This document shows, piece by piece, positions 49,172 through 56,733 of a DNA stretch of 64,000 nucleotides. Every line of letters starts with the position of its first letter. The first letter of the stretch is position 1. The position numbers and the translations under genes were made by a program. A model generated the notes under the pieces. That model had not been told where the DNA came from, did not search any database, and saw only the letters and a list, made by a program, of their open reading frames with translations. The stretch is from Lentzea nigeriaca (lineage in GTDB: Bacteria; Actinomycetota; Actinomycetes; Mycobacteriales; Pseudonocardiaceae): positions 62,001 to 126,000 of the forward strand of contig NZ_JAFBCX010000015.1 in NCBI RefSeq assembly GCF_016907955.1, written 5' to 3'.

Positions 49172-50329
49172 ATGGTCCGTGCGCTCAGCTTCGTCGGGGT
49201 GTGCGTCGTCCTGTCCGGACTTCTGGTCAACGCCTACCTCGCGGTTGTCGCACGCAACGTCTCACCCGCGGAGTACAGCGACTTCGGTGCCTTCTGGTCG
49301 ATAGCGCTGCTCGTCGGGTTCGGTGCTTTCCTTCCGGTGGAACAGGAACTGGCGCGCCTCGGTTCTCGCGCGCTGCGCTCGGCCGCCGTGGTCGCGCTCG
49401 GCATGGCGGTCGTCGAATGCGCGTTGGCGGTGTTCGTGTCCCCGGCCGTCGTGGCGCTGTGCTTCCTGTCCGCGGGACAGTTCCTGGTGCGGGGTGTGCT
49501 GATCGGCAGCGGGAGGCTGGCGTGGCACGGCGGCCTGCTGGTCGTCGACACCGCCTTGCGCGTGGTGTTCGCGCTGCTGGCCGGATGGCTCGGAGCCACC
49601 ACGAGCGCACAGTTCGAGTGGACGCTCGTGGCAGCGGTCGCGGTCGCCCACCTGCCGGTGCTGGCCGGTCTCTGGTGGCAGGGAGAGAGCGAGGTGCCCG
49701 TGCGCGACGTCGCGCGCGCGGTAGCACCGTTGCTCGTCGGATCTGTGTGTGCGCAGCTGCTGCTCAACGGCATTCCGGTGCTGGTGACCGCGGTCGCCGC
49801 TCCGGACGAACGTGCCAGGGCCGGCGTGTTCCTCGCCGCCTTCCTCCTCGCGAGGGTCCCGCTCTTCGTCGCGGTCCCGCTGCAGACTGCGCTGTTGCCG
49901 GTGATCACCGGCACGCCGGCGCGCGCTGTCGTGACACGTCTGGCCGCCGCGCTCGCGCTCATCGGTGCTGCCGGCGTCGCGCTGGCGTTCACGATCGGCC
50001 CGTGGCTGGTGCGACTCGTGTTCGGCCCTCTCTACGTCGTGTCCTCTGTGGACCTGGCGCTGGTGGCGCTCGGCGTCGTCGCCCACCTCGGGTTGATCGT
50101 CACGACACAGGCGCTGGTGGCGAGCGCGTTGCACAGCCGGGTCGCGTGGAGCTGGCTCGCGGGTGTTCTGGTCGCGGCCGTGACGTTCGTGCTCATCCCG
50201 GATCTGTTGCTCCGCGCGGAGATCGCGTTCCTCGCCGGATCACTCGCCGGTTGGCTGACCGGCCTCCGGCTGCTCATTTCCCCACGACAGGAGAGCGAAC
50301 TGTGGTCGACGACCTCGTCATCGCCCTGA
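49172..50329 (+). CDS. Polysaccharide flippase-like membrane protein (MATE/Wzx superfamily)
   Basis: 385-residue protein with about 10-12 hydrophobic helices and few charged loops. Features such as YLAVVARNVSPAEYSDFGAFWS near the N-terminus are typical of the Wzx/MVF-type oligosaccharide flippases, which begin with an ARxLSxxEYG-like motif. The ATG at 49172 is chosen because the upstream in-frame residues are polar and Cys-rich. It overlaps the glycosyltransferase gene by 28 bases, so the two probably build and export a glycan near the arabinan genes. Substrate unknown. Confidence 0.75.
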   Translation: MVRALSFVGVCVVLSGLLVNAYLAVVARNVSPAEYSDFGAFWSIALLVGFGAFLPVEQELARLGSRALRSAAVVALGMAVVECALAVFVSPAVVALCFLSAGQFLVRGVLIGSGRLAWHGGLLVVDTALRVVFALLAGWLGATTSAQFEWTLVAAVAVAHLPVLAGLWWQGESEVPVRDVARAVAPLLVGSVCAQLLLNGIPVLVTAVAAPDERARAGVFLAAFLLARVPLFVAVPLQTALLPVITGTPARAVVTRLAAALALIGAAGVALAFTIGPWLVRLVFGPLYVVSSVDLALVALGVVAHLGLIVTTQALVASALHSRVAWSWLAGVLVAAVTFVLIPDLLLRAEIAFLAGSLAGWLTGLRLLISPRQESELWSTTSSSP

Positions 50330-51402
50330 CCTACTACTCGCCGTACGTGTCGGGCCTGACCAACTTCGCGCGGGACGTCGCGGAGGGGCTCGCCGAACGC
50401 GGAAAACGCGTCCGCGTCGTCACCACGCGGCACGACCCGATGCTGCCGCACGAGGAAACGATCAACGGTGTGCGGGTGAGCCGCGCACCGGTGCTCGCCC
50501 GGTTCGGCAAGGGCGTGATCAGCCCGGCGTTCGCCACGATGGTGCGTGAGGCCTCGGCGAACGCCCGCGTGCTCAACCTCCACCTGCCGATGCTGGAGGC
50601 CGGTCCGGTCGCGGCCCTCGCGAAGTGCCCGGTCGTCGTGACCTACCACTGCGATGTCAGCCTGCCGCCTGGCCTGGTGAACTCGGTGCAGGGCAAGGTG
50701 ATCGACGCGTCCAGCCGGCTGGCGATGCGCCGCGCGGCGGCCGTCGCGGTGACGAGCGAGGACTACGCGCGGGAGAGCCGGCTGTGGCCGTCGATCCAGC
50801 CGCACATGGCCGCGGTACCGCCGCCCTGCCGCCCGGTCCCGGAGGGCGCACCGCGGTTCCGCGACGGCGACGGCCTGCACGTCGGATTCCTCGGCCGGAT
50901 CGTGGAGGAGAAGGGCGTCGAGCACCTGGTCGACGGTTTCCGCGCGTTGAACGACCCGTCCGCGCGGCTGCTGATCGGTGGCGACTTCGGCAACGTCGCG
51001 GGCGGCAGTGTCATCGCCCGCGTGCGGGAGCACATCGACGGCGACCCGCGGATCAAGCTCCTCGGGTTCGTGCCCGACGAGGACCTCGCCGACTTCTACG
51101 CCTCCCTGGACGTGTTCGCGCTCCCCTCGGTGAACGCCTTCGAAGCGTTCGGCATCGTGCAGGTCGTCGCCATGCTGGCGGGGGTGCCCGTCTTGGCGAG
51201 CGACCTGCCCGGCGTGCGCATCCCGGTGCGGGAAACCGGTTTCGGGCTCATCGTGCCTCCCGGCGACGCGGCCGCGATCACCGCAGGGCTGCGGTCGTTG
51301 CGCGACGAACGACCGGTCTCCGACGGCACGGCCGCGGCGAAGTTCAGCGTCCCGGCCGTGCTCGACGCCTTCGAAGCGCTCTTCGAGAAACACGCTCGTT
51401 GA
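50302..51402 (+). CDS. Glycosyltransferase family 4 protein
   Basis: 366-residue GT-B enzyme. The N-terminal domain reads LTYYSPYVSGLTNFARDVAEGL, a Gly-containing acceptor loop. The C-terminal domain has GFLGRIVEEKGVEHLVDGF and the EAFGIVQVVAMLAGVPVLASDLPGV nucleotide-sugar block with its ExFG catalytic Glu motif. The GTG at 50302 lies inside the flippase gene and has CAGGAGAG before it; the far longer open frame upstream is mostly antisense to Emb and is not believed. Mannosyl- or glucosyltransfer is likely, but the donor is unknown. Confidence 0.88.
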   Translation: MVDDLVIALTYYSPYVSGLTNFARDVAEGLAERGKRVRVVTTRHDPMLPHEETINGVRVSRAPVLARFGKGVISPAFATMVREASANARVLNLHLPMLEAGPVAALAKCPVVVTYHCDVSLPPGLVNSVQGKVIDASSRLAMRRAAAVAVTSEDYARESRLWPSIQPHMAAVPPPCRPVPEGAPRFRDGDGLHVGFLGRIVEEKGVEHLVDGFRALNDPSARLLIGGDFGNVAGGSVIARVREHIDGDPRIKLLGFVPDEDLADFYASLDVFALPSVNAFEAFGIVQVVAMLAGVPVLASDLPGVRIPVRETGFGLIVPPGDAAAITAGLRSLRDERPVSDGTAAAKFSVPAVLDAFEALFEKHAR

Positions 51403-51408
51403 CGGTCG

Positions 51409-51513
51409 GACCCGGAGGAGCCGGCCGCGGCCGGCGTCTTCCTGGCTTCGCCCGCCCGTGGTTACGTGACGGGTGAGCCGCTTGTCGCCGACGGTGGCGC
51501 CGTCCTCGTTTGA
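51409..51513 (+). pseudogene. Duplicated 3' fragment of the SDR gene at 44000-44758
   Basis: These 105 bases align without gaps to the last 105 bases of the SDR (44654-44758), with 92 positions identical. The translation DPEEPAAAGVFLASPARGYV keeps frame and the same stop codon. No start codon or upstream part of the gene is present, so it is a dead fragment starting 7 bases after the glycosyltransferase stop. Together the two copies flank the 6.6-kb cell-wall block. Confidence 0.85.
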
Positions 51514-51593
51514 CCCTGTTCGGCCTAGTGCAAAACGGCTCCCTGGACGCGTCTAATCCTCGTCAGGGGGCCGTTTGGCATTGAGGGGGAGCC

Positions 51594-52721
51594 GTGCAGG
51601 AACCGGAGTTCAAGGCCGTCGATCCGCGAAGACGTTTCCTGCTGTGGTTCGTGCCGCCGCTGACGGTGTTCGTGCTCGGACTGGTGGTGCTGCTGGTCTC
51701 CGGGCACCTCACCGGCCCGTTCCAGCACATCACCGTGGTGCGGGCGCTGCTCGCGTCCAAGCGCGACTTCTTCCAGGACGAACAGGTCAAGCGGATCCTG
51801 ATGGCGCGCGGCTACCAGGTCCACGTGACCCCGGCCGGCTCGCGCGACCTGGCGCGCAAGCCCGACCTGGACTCCTACCACTTCGTCTTCCCGTCCGGGC
51901 ACGTGGCGAACGAGCACGTGAAGACCCGGCGGACAGGAAAGCACGCGGTGCCGTTCCGGCCGTTCTTCACGCCCGTCGTGCTCGGCACCTTCCGCGGATA
52001 CGCCGCGGCGCTGGTCAAGGCGGGCGTCGCGACACCGTACGACCAGGGCGAGCAACCGCTCTACTACGACCTCGACCTCAAGAAGTTCATGGCGCTGGTC
52101 GAAAGGCAGGCGCGGTGGAACGAGTTCGGTGCCGCCAACGGCAACCGCGTGATCATCCAGTCACCGGACCCGTGCAAGGCCTACTCGGGGGCCGTGCTCG
52201 CCGGGTTCCTCGCGTCCGCTGTCGACGACAACCCGCCCCAGACCGTCGAGGCCGCCGAGGAGCTGGCGCGCAGGATCAAACCGCAGGTCGACGCGCAGGG
52301 CCAGGCCAGCGAGGACATGGCGCCGAAGTACTTCGCGCCGGAAGGGCCGACGCACGCGGCCATCGCGGTGATCTACGAGCACCAGTACCTCGCCCACCAG
52401 CTGGAGAAACGCGGCGCCGACAAGGAACGCGTGCTGCTCTACCCGACCGTGCAGCACCAGAGCACGCCCGAGCTGATCTCGTTCACCCCGGAGGGCGACC
52501 GGATCGGTGAGCTGATGATGACCGACCCGGAGCTGCGCCGGCGTGCGGTCGAGCTGGGCTTCCACTCGCTGGGCTGGAACGGCGCGACGGAGCAGGACTT
52601 CGCCGGCCACCTCGCCGAGCGCGGGGTGCCGGAGCCGCCGAGCGGTGAGCGCGGCCGGGTGGCGCTGCCCAAGGCGGAGCTGTTCGAGCGCATGATCGAC
52701 GTCGTGGGCGACTGCCGATGA
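51594..52721 (+). CDS. Membrane-anchored extracellular protein of unknown function (first of three-gene operon)
   Basis: 375-residue protein with a short basic N-terminus, one transmembrane helix (about residues 15-41, WFVPPLTVFVLGLVVLLVSG) and a large outside domain. That domain has features of a periplasmic solute-binding fold (YHFVFPSGHVANEHV, FRPFFTPVVLGTF, NGNRVIIQSPDPCKAYSG), with helix-strand alternation and a DLDLKKFM segment, but no clear family signature. Its stop overlaps the start of the solute-binding/vWA lipoprotein gene, so they are translated together. I cannot name a substrate. Confidence 0.75.
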   Translation: MQEPEFKAVDPRRRFLLWFVPPLTVFVLGLVVLLVSGHLTGPFQHITVVRALLASKRDFFQDEQVKRILMARGYQVHVTPAGSRDLARKPDLDSYHFVFPSGHVANEHVKTRRTGKHAVPFRPFFTPVVLGTFRGYAAALVKAGVATPYDQGEQPLYYDLDLKKFMALVERQARWNEFGAANGNRVIIQSPDPCKAYSGAVLAGFLASAVDDNPPQTVEAAEELARRIKPQVDAQGQASEDMAPKYFAPEGPTHAAIAVIYEHQYLAHQLEKRGADKERVLLYPTVQHQSTPELISFTPEGDRIGELMMTDPELRRRAVELGFHSLGWNGATEQDFAGHLAERGVPEPPSGERGRVALPKAELFERMIDVVGDCR

Positions 52722-54142
52722 GGGTCCTTCTCGCGGTGCTGTTGCTCCTGCTGGCGGCGTGCACGTCGAGCACGCCACCGCCTGTTCGGCTGAAGGTGCT
52801 GGCGAGTACGGAGCTCGCCGACCTCGGTCCGGTGTTGGCGGAACTGAGGCGCGCCACCGGGGTCGAGCTGGCGGTCGAGCACCGCGGCACGGTCGAGGCC
52901 AGTCGGTCGCTCGCCGGGTTCGACCTGGCGTGGTTGTCCACCAACAGGTTCCTGCGGCTGCGGGGTGCAGAGCCCGCGCTGTCGACGAGCATCATGACGT
53001 CCCCGGTGGTGCTCGGGGTGAAGCCCGGCAAACGGGCCGTGCTCGGCGATCGGCCGACGTGGGCGGACGTCGCGGACCGGGCCGCGGTGGGCGAATTCCG
53101 TTATGGCATGGCGGATCCGCGCGTGTCGGGTGGCGGGATGGCCGCGCTCATCGGTGTCGCCACGGCGGCCGCGGGCACCGGTGCGGCGTTGCGGACGGAG
53201 GACGTGAGCTGCGACCGGTTGCAGGGTTTCCTGGCGGGGCGTGTCTTCGACGTTGCGGACCCGATCGCCGAGTACATGCGTCGGTCCGATGTGGACGGAG
53301 TGGTGGCGCACGAGTCGGAACTGTTGTCGCTCAACGCTTCCGGCCGCGCCGATCCGGTGGAGATCGTGTACCCGCGAGACGGGATCGTGCTGTCGGACTA
53401 CCCGCTGATGCTCGTCGATCCCGCGCACCGTGCCGTCTACGACAGGGTGGTGGAGTGGCTGCGATCGCCCGCGGCACAGCGGATGATCGCCGAACGCACC
53501 TGGCGGCGGCCCGTCGACCCGGCCACACCGCGCGACGAGAAGCTGCGCGCCGAGGTCGGCACCGCGCTGTACTTCCCGGACAGGCAGGAGGTGCTCGACC
53601 GGTTGCTGCTCTTCCACGACCGGGCGGGCGACGGCCGCCAGGTGATCTTCGTGCTGGACTACTCGACGTCCATGCGGGGCGCGCGGATCGCCGGCCTGCG
53701 GGAGGCTTTCGCGTCCCTCAACGGGTTCGACCGCTTCTACGTCGGCGAGACCGTCACGATCGTGCGGTTCGCGGGCACGGTACTGGAGGAGCGCTCGATC
53801 ACCGTGCGCGGCCGCCAGGACCTCGACGCGCTGCTGGCCGTCGTGGCGTCCGACGACCTACGCGACAACACGGCGATCTGGGCGGCTCTGGACCATGCGC
53901 TGCGGCTCGCGCGCGGCGAGACAACGGTCGTGCTGATGACCGACGGCGAAAACAACGCAGGCCCTTCGGTGGACGAGTTTCTGCGCGTCGGGCGGGGCGA
54001 GGTGCCCGTGTACCCGATCAGGTTCGGCGAGGCCTCGGTGGCGGAACTGGACCGCGTCGCCCAGGCCAGCGGCGGCCGTCTCGTGGAGGCCGGCGCGAAG
54101 TCGTTGCTGGAGGCGGTGAGGGAGATCCGTGGATGTCGATAG
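52718..54142 (+). CDS. Lipoprotein with solute-binding and C-terminal vWA domains
   Basis: 474-residue predicted lipoprotein: the signal peptide ends in the lipobox LLAAC with lipidated Cys15. Residues 20-280 look like an ABC-type extracellular solute-binding domain (RLKVLASTELADLGPVLAEL, SPVVLGVKPGK, VEWLRSPAAQRMIAERTWR). The C-terminal part is a von Willebrand A domain with the MIDAS metal site D314-Y-S-T-S318, followed by MTDGENNAGPSVDEF. A binding domain plus a vWA domain suggests a surface sensor or assembly factor. Coupled to both neighbours (ATGA upstream, 14-base overlap downstream). Confidence 0.8.
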   Translation: MRVLLAVLLLLLAACTSSTPPPVRLKVLASTELADLGPVLAELRRATGVELAVEHRGTVEASRSLAGFDLAWLSTNRFLRLRGAEPALSTSIMTSPVVLGVKPGKRAVLGDRPTWADVADRAAVGEFRYGMADPRVSGGGMAALIGVATAAAGTGAALRTEDVSCDRLQGFLAGRVFDVADPIAEYMRRSDVDGVVAHESELLSLNASGRADPVEIVYPRDGIVLSDYPLMLVDPAHRAVYDRVVEWLRSPAAQRMIAERTWRRPVDPATPRDEKLRAEVGTALYFPDRQEVLDRLLLFHDRAGDGRQVIFVLDYSTSMRGARIAGLREAFASLNGFDRFYVGETVTIVRFAGTVLEERSITVRGRQDLDALLAVVASDDLRDNTAIWAALDHALRLARGETTVVLMTDGENNAGPSVDEFLRVGRGEVPVYPIRFGEASVAELDRVAQASGGRLVEAGAKSLLEAVREIRGCR

Positions 54143-54839
54143 GGCGTTGTGGTGGTCCGTCGCGTGGCCCTGGATCCTGTTGTGGGGCGTTACCCTGACG
54201 GCGTTCGTCGTCGTGGTCGTGTTGGCGGTTCGGTGGGCTCGGCGGCGCGCGCCGGAGTCCGAGGTGCCCGGCCTGCTGTTCTACGTGCACGGACAGCGGA
54301 TGATCAACCTGTGCAAGGTGGGCCGCTACGACGACGCGGTCACCCGCCAGTTCGTCAAGCAGATCACCATCACCAAGAACGGCAAGCTGCAGGTGGGCCC
54401 GAGCGAGTTCGGCATCGGCGTGGACGGCTCGGTCGTGGAGCAGGACACCTCCAACTACGAGAAACCCGCGACCGAGATCGACGTCATCGGCGTGGTCCTG
54501 GCGGGCCTGCGCGCGGCACACGGCGTGGTGGAGGTCGACCTGCCCACCCAGACGATCGTCGCCGACGAGGCGTGGAGGCGCAGGAAAGCATTGCGGCTCA
54601 ACGACATCCGTGACTATGTGTCGCTGCACGGCCGGTTCGAGCTCGGCGACGGAACCGACTCGAAGGCGGTGCTTCTGGCACCGGTCGGCTCGGCTCGGGT
54701 GCGGGTGGAGTGCGACCGGGCGAGCCTGCGCGACACCCTCCCGCCGGGGCAGTTCAACGCGCGGTGCCTGGGCAAGGTCCAGTCGTGGAACGCGGAGACC
54801 GGAGAGGTCGTGGTGCTCCCCGTCGTCGTATTCCAGTAG
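54129..54839 (+). CDS. Single-pass membrane protein of unknown function (third of operon)
   Basis: 236-residue product. One transmembrane helix spans about residues 9-33 (a WPWILLWGVTLTAFVVVV run), then a basic stop and a soluble domain of about 195 residues, probably cytoplasmic. It contains YVHGQRMINLCKVGRYDDAVTR and late ARVRVECDRASLRDTLPPG. No domain is recognised. The GTG lies in the last codons of the vWA gene. Together with the two preceding genes it forms a coupled membrane set. Confidence 0.72.
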   Translation: MDVDRALWWSVAWPWILLWGVTLTAFVVVVVLAVRWARRRAPESEVPGLLFYVHGQRMINLCKVGRYDDAVTRQFVKQITITKNGKLQVGPSEFGIGVDGSVVEQDTSNYEKPATEIDVIGVVLAGLRAAHGVVEVDLPTQTIVADEAWRRRKALRLNDIRDYVSLHGRFELGDGTDSKAVLLAPVGSARVRVECDRASLRDTLPPGQFNARCLGKVQSWNAETGEVVVLPVVVFQ

Positions 54840-54861
54840 ACGCGTCGGGGACGATCGGCAC

Positions 54862-55446
54862 GTGATTTCGTTGGATCAGGTGCTGGTCGTCGACGTGGAG
54901 TCGACGTGTTGGGAAGGATCTCCGCCTCCCGGTGAGGTGTCGGAGATCATCGAGATCGGGATCTGCCCGGTCGAGGTCGCTTCCGGTGTGCGCGGGGAGC
55001 GGCGAAGCATTCTGGTGCGGCCTTCGCGGTCGTCGGTCAGTCCGTTCTGCACTCGGCTGACCACGTTGACGCAGGAACAGGTCTCCGCCGGCGTCACGTT
55101 CGCCGACGCCTGTTCGTTGCTGCCCAAGGAGTTCCGGTCGGACCGCCGGGTGTGGGCGTCCTATGGGGACTACGACCGCAAGATGTTCGAACGGCAGTGC
55201 GCCGACCTCGGCGTCCGGTACCCGTTCGGGCCGCGGCACGTCAACGTGAAGACGCTCTTCGCTCTGGTACACGCGTTGCCGCGCGAGGTCGGGATGGCCG
55301 AAGCGGTGCGCATCGCCGGGCAACGGCTCGACGGCACGCACCACCGCGGCCACGACGACGCCTACAACATCGCGGGCCTGCTGGCCGGGCTGATTTCACC
55401 TCTTCGGAGGATTCCAGTCCACGCCGACCGTGCAGACGCGGATTGA
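54862..55446 (+). CDS. DEDDh-type 3'-5' exonuclease
   Basis: 194-residue exonuclease of the DnaQ superfamily (KapD/Eri-1-like). VLVVDVESTCWEGSPPPGEVSEIIEIG is motif I with the metal-binding D11 and E13. SYGDYDRKMFERQCADLG is motif II, and HHRGHDDAYNIAGLLA motif III with the catalytic His and Asp. The GTG at 54862 was chosen since the upstream in-frame residues overlap the previous gene. Substrate (RNA or DNA) uncertain. The 3' end overlaps a small gene on the other strand by 51 bases. Confidence 0.88.
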   Translation: MISLDQVLVVDVESTCWEGSPPPGEVSEIIEIGICPVEVASGVRGERRSILVRPSRSSVSPFCTRLTTLTQEQVSAGVTFADACSLLPKEFRSDRRVWASYGDYDRKMFERQCADLGVRYPFGPRHVNVKTLFALVHALPREVGMAEAVRIAGQRLDGTHHRGHDDAYNIAGLLAGLISPLRRIPVHADRADAD

Positions 55447-55671
55447 GTCCCGCCACACCGTGATGGCGAACGTGCCCGCGGCCGCTGGCACCCGCGCGAG
55501 GTACTCGGTGGCGCAGGCGAGGGTGTAGCGGGACCTCCAGTCGGCTTCTTTCCTTATGTACCAACCATGATCCTCCACCGTTTCGACGTAGGCGAGGGTG
55601 AGCCGGCCGTTCCGGCTGCGTCGGTGGTACTGGATGCTGTGGACGTACTCCATGCCGAGGACGGTCCTCAC
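55396..55671 (-). CDS. Hypothetical small protein
   Basis: 91-residue frame from GTG 55671 (GCGGAG just upstream), with an ATG seven codons in as alternative. The protein has protein-like composition (EYVHSIQYHRRSRNGRLTLAY, WYIRKEADWRSRYTLACATEY) and ends DWNPPKR, but I recognise no family. It overlaps the convergent exonuclease by 51 bases and is divergent from the second XRE regulator. A real gene seems more likely than not. Confidence 0.5.
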   Translation of the reverse strand: MRTVLGMEYVHSIQYHRRSRNGRLTLAYVETVEDHGWYIRKEADWRSRYTLACATEYLARVPAAAGTFAITVWRDSIRVCTVGVDWNPPKR

Positions 55672-55684
55672 CAGACTCCGCCCG

Positions 55685-55709
55685 CGTGATTCACGAATGT
55701 CAGATCTGA
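55685..55709. promoter_or_regulatory. Inverted repeats upstream of XRE regulator 2
   Basis: CGTGA-T-TCACG (55685-55695) and the perfect palindrome TCAGATCTGA (55700-55709) lie 17-42 bases before the regulator's ATG. Operator or promoter elements for autoregulation are possible. Confidence 0.3.
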
Positions 55710-55726
55710 TCCGTAACGTTTGGGGT

Positions 55727-56539
55727 ATGTCCGACCCCACGTTCCGGCAGGTGCGCCTTGGCGAGGCGCTGAAGAGGCTGCGTGAACGGAGCGGGCTGAG
55801 TCAACGCGAGGCGGCGTACCGGCTCAGGTACAACTACCAGAAGCTGAGCCGCATCGAGAACGGCCAGCTGCCGGAGTACCACGGCCTGCGCGCGATGCTC
55901 GACCTCTACGGCGTGCTCGTCGCGGAAGAGGCGCCCTACGTCGAGATGTGGGAACGCGCCAGCGAGAAGGGCTGGTGGCATCCCTACGGCCTCGAAGATC
56001 ACGGGTACATCAGCCTGGAGCACGATGCCATCAGGGTGAGTGCCTTCTCGCTCGGTTACATCCCCGGTTTGCTGCAGACCGAGAGCTACATGCGCGCGGT
56101 GTTCCACGGGTGGCAGGTCCAGCGTTCGCGGAAGTGGGTCGAAAATCAGGTCGCGGTTCGAGTGCGGCGGAAGCAGCGGCTGGTCGGTGATGAGGCGCTC
56201 AAGTACCACGCGGTCATCGCCGAGGCGGCCTTCCCGCAGGCGGACCGTGAGCAGTTGCTGCACATCAACGAAATGGGCGTGCGGCCAAACGTGACTGTGC
56301 AGGTCCTGCCGAACACCGCAGGCTTGAACGACGGGCACAACGGAGCGTTCCTCCTGCTGGACTTCGCCTACCCCGGTGACATGACGGTGCTGTACGTCGA
56401 ACATCCCGCTGGTGCTGCGCACGTCGAGGATGTTGAGCAGGTGAAGGCCAGTAAACTCGTCTTCAAGCACCTCTCGAAGCTGGCGCTGACGCCGGACGAG
56501 TCTGCCGAGTGGATCGGGAGGTTGGCTGCTGAGAGGTAG
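55727..56539 (+). CDS. XRE-family regulator with DUF5753 domain (module 2)
   Basis: 270-residue regulator of the same family as 5130-5981. The HTH is in residues 10-65 (LKRLRERSGLSQREAAYRL then YNYQKLSRIENGQLP). The DUF5753 half shows SLGYIPGLLQTESYMRAVF, VRRKQRLV, YHAVIAEAAF and FLLLDFAYPGDMTVLYVEH. The DUF397 gene follows 8 bases downstream. Unlike module 1 the two genes do not overlap. Confidence 0.92.
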   Translation: MSDPTFRQVRLGEALKRLRERSGLSQREAAYRLRYNYQKLSRIENGQLPEYHGLRAMLDLYGVLVAEEAPYVEMWERASEKGWWHPYGLEDHGYISLEHDAIRVSAFSLGYIPGLLQTESYMRAVFHGWQVQRSRKWVENQVAVRVRRKQRLVGDEALKYHAVIAEAAFPQADREQLLHINEMGVRPNVTVQVLPNTAGLNDGHNGAFLLLDFAYPGDMTVLYVEHPAGAAHVEDVEQVKASKLVFKHLSKLALTPDESAEWIGRLAAER

Positions 56540-56547
56540 GGATCGAC

Positions 56548-56733
56548 GTGTCTGCTGTGTGGCGCAAGAGCAGCCGCAGCAACGGCGCAGAGAACAGCGA
56601 CTGCGTGGAAATCGCGCTGGACGGTTCCGCTGCCCGTATCCGCGACTCGAAGGGCCGGGCGGACGCCACGGTCGCGGCGCCCGCCTGGGCTGCGTTCCTT
56701 GACACCGTCAAGGGCGACCTGTTCAGAAGGTGA
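56548..56733 (+). CDS. DUF397 domain protein (module 2)
   Basis: 61-residue protein with the DUF397 pattern VWRKSSRSNGAENSDCVEIAL and IRDSKGR, closing with AWAAFLDTVKGDLF. A GTG starts it 8 bases after the XRE stop. The last 11 bases overlap the convergent DUF2855 gene. Confidence 0.9.
   Translation: MSAVWRKSSRSNGAENSDCVEIALDGSAARIRDSKGRADATVAAPAWAAFLDTVKGDLFRR

Noticed and set aside
48838..50301. Long extension upstream of the GT4 gene in the same frame
   Set aside because: It overlaps the Emb gene and the flippase in other frames and lacks coding character. The GTG at 50302 has its own ribosome-binding site.
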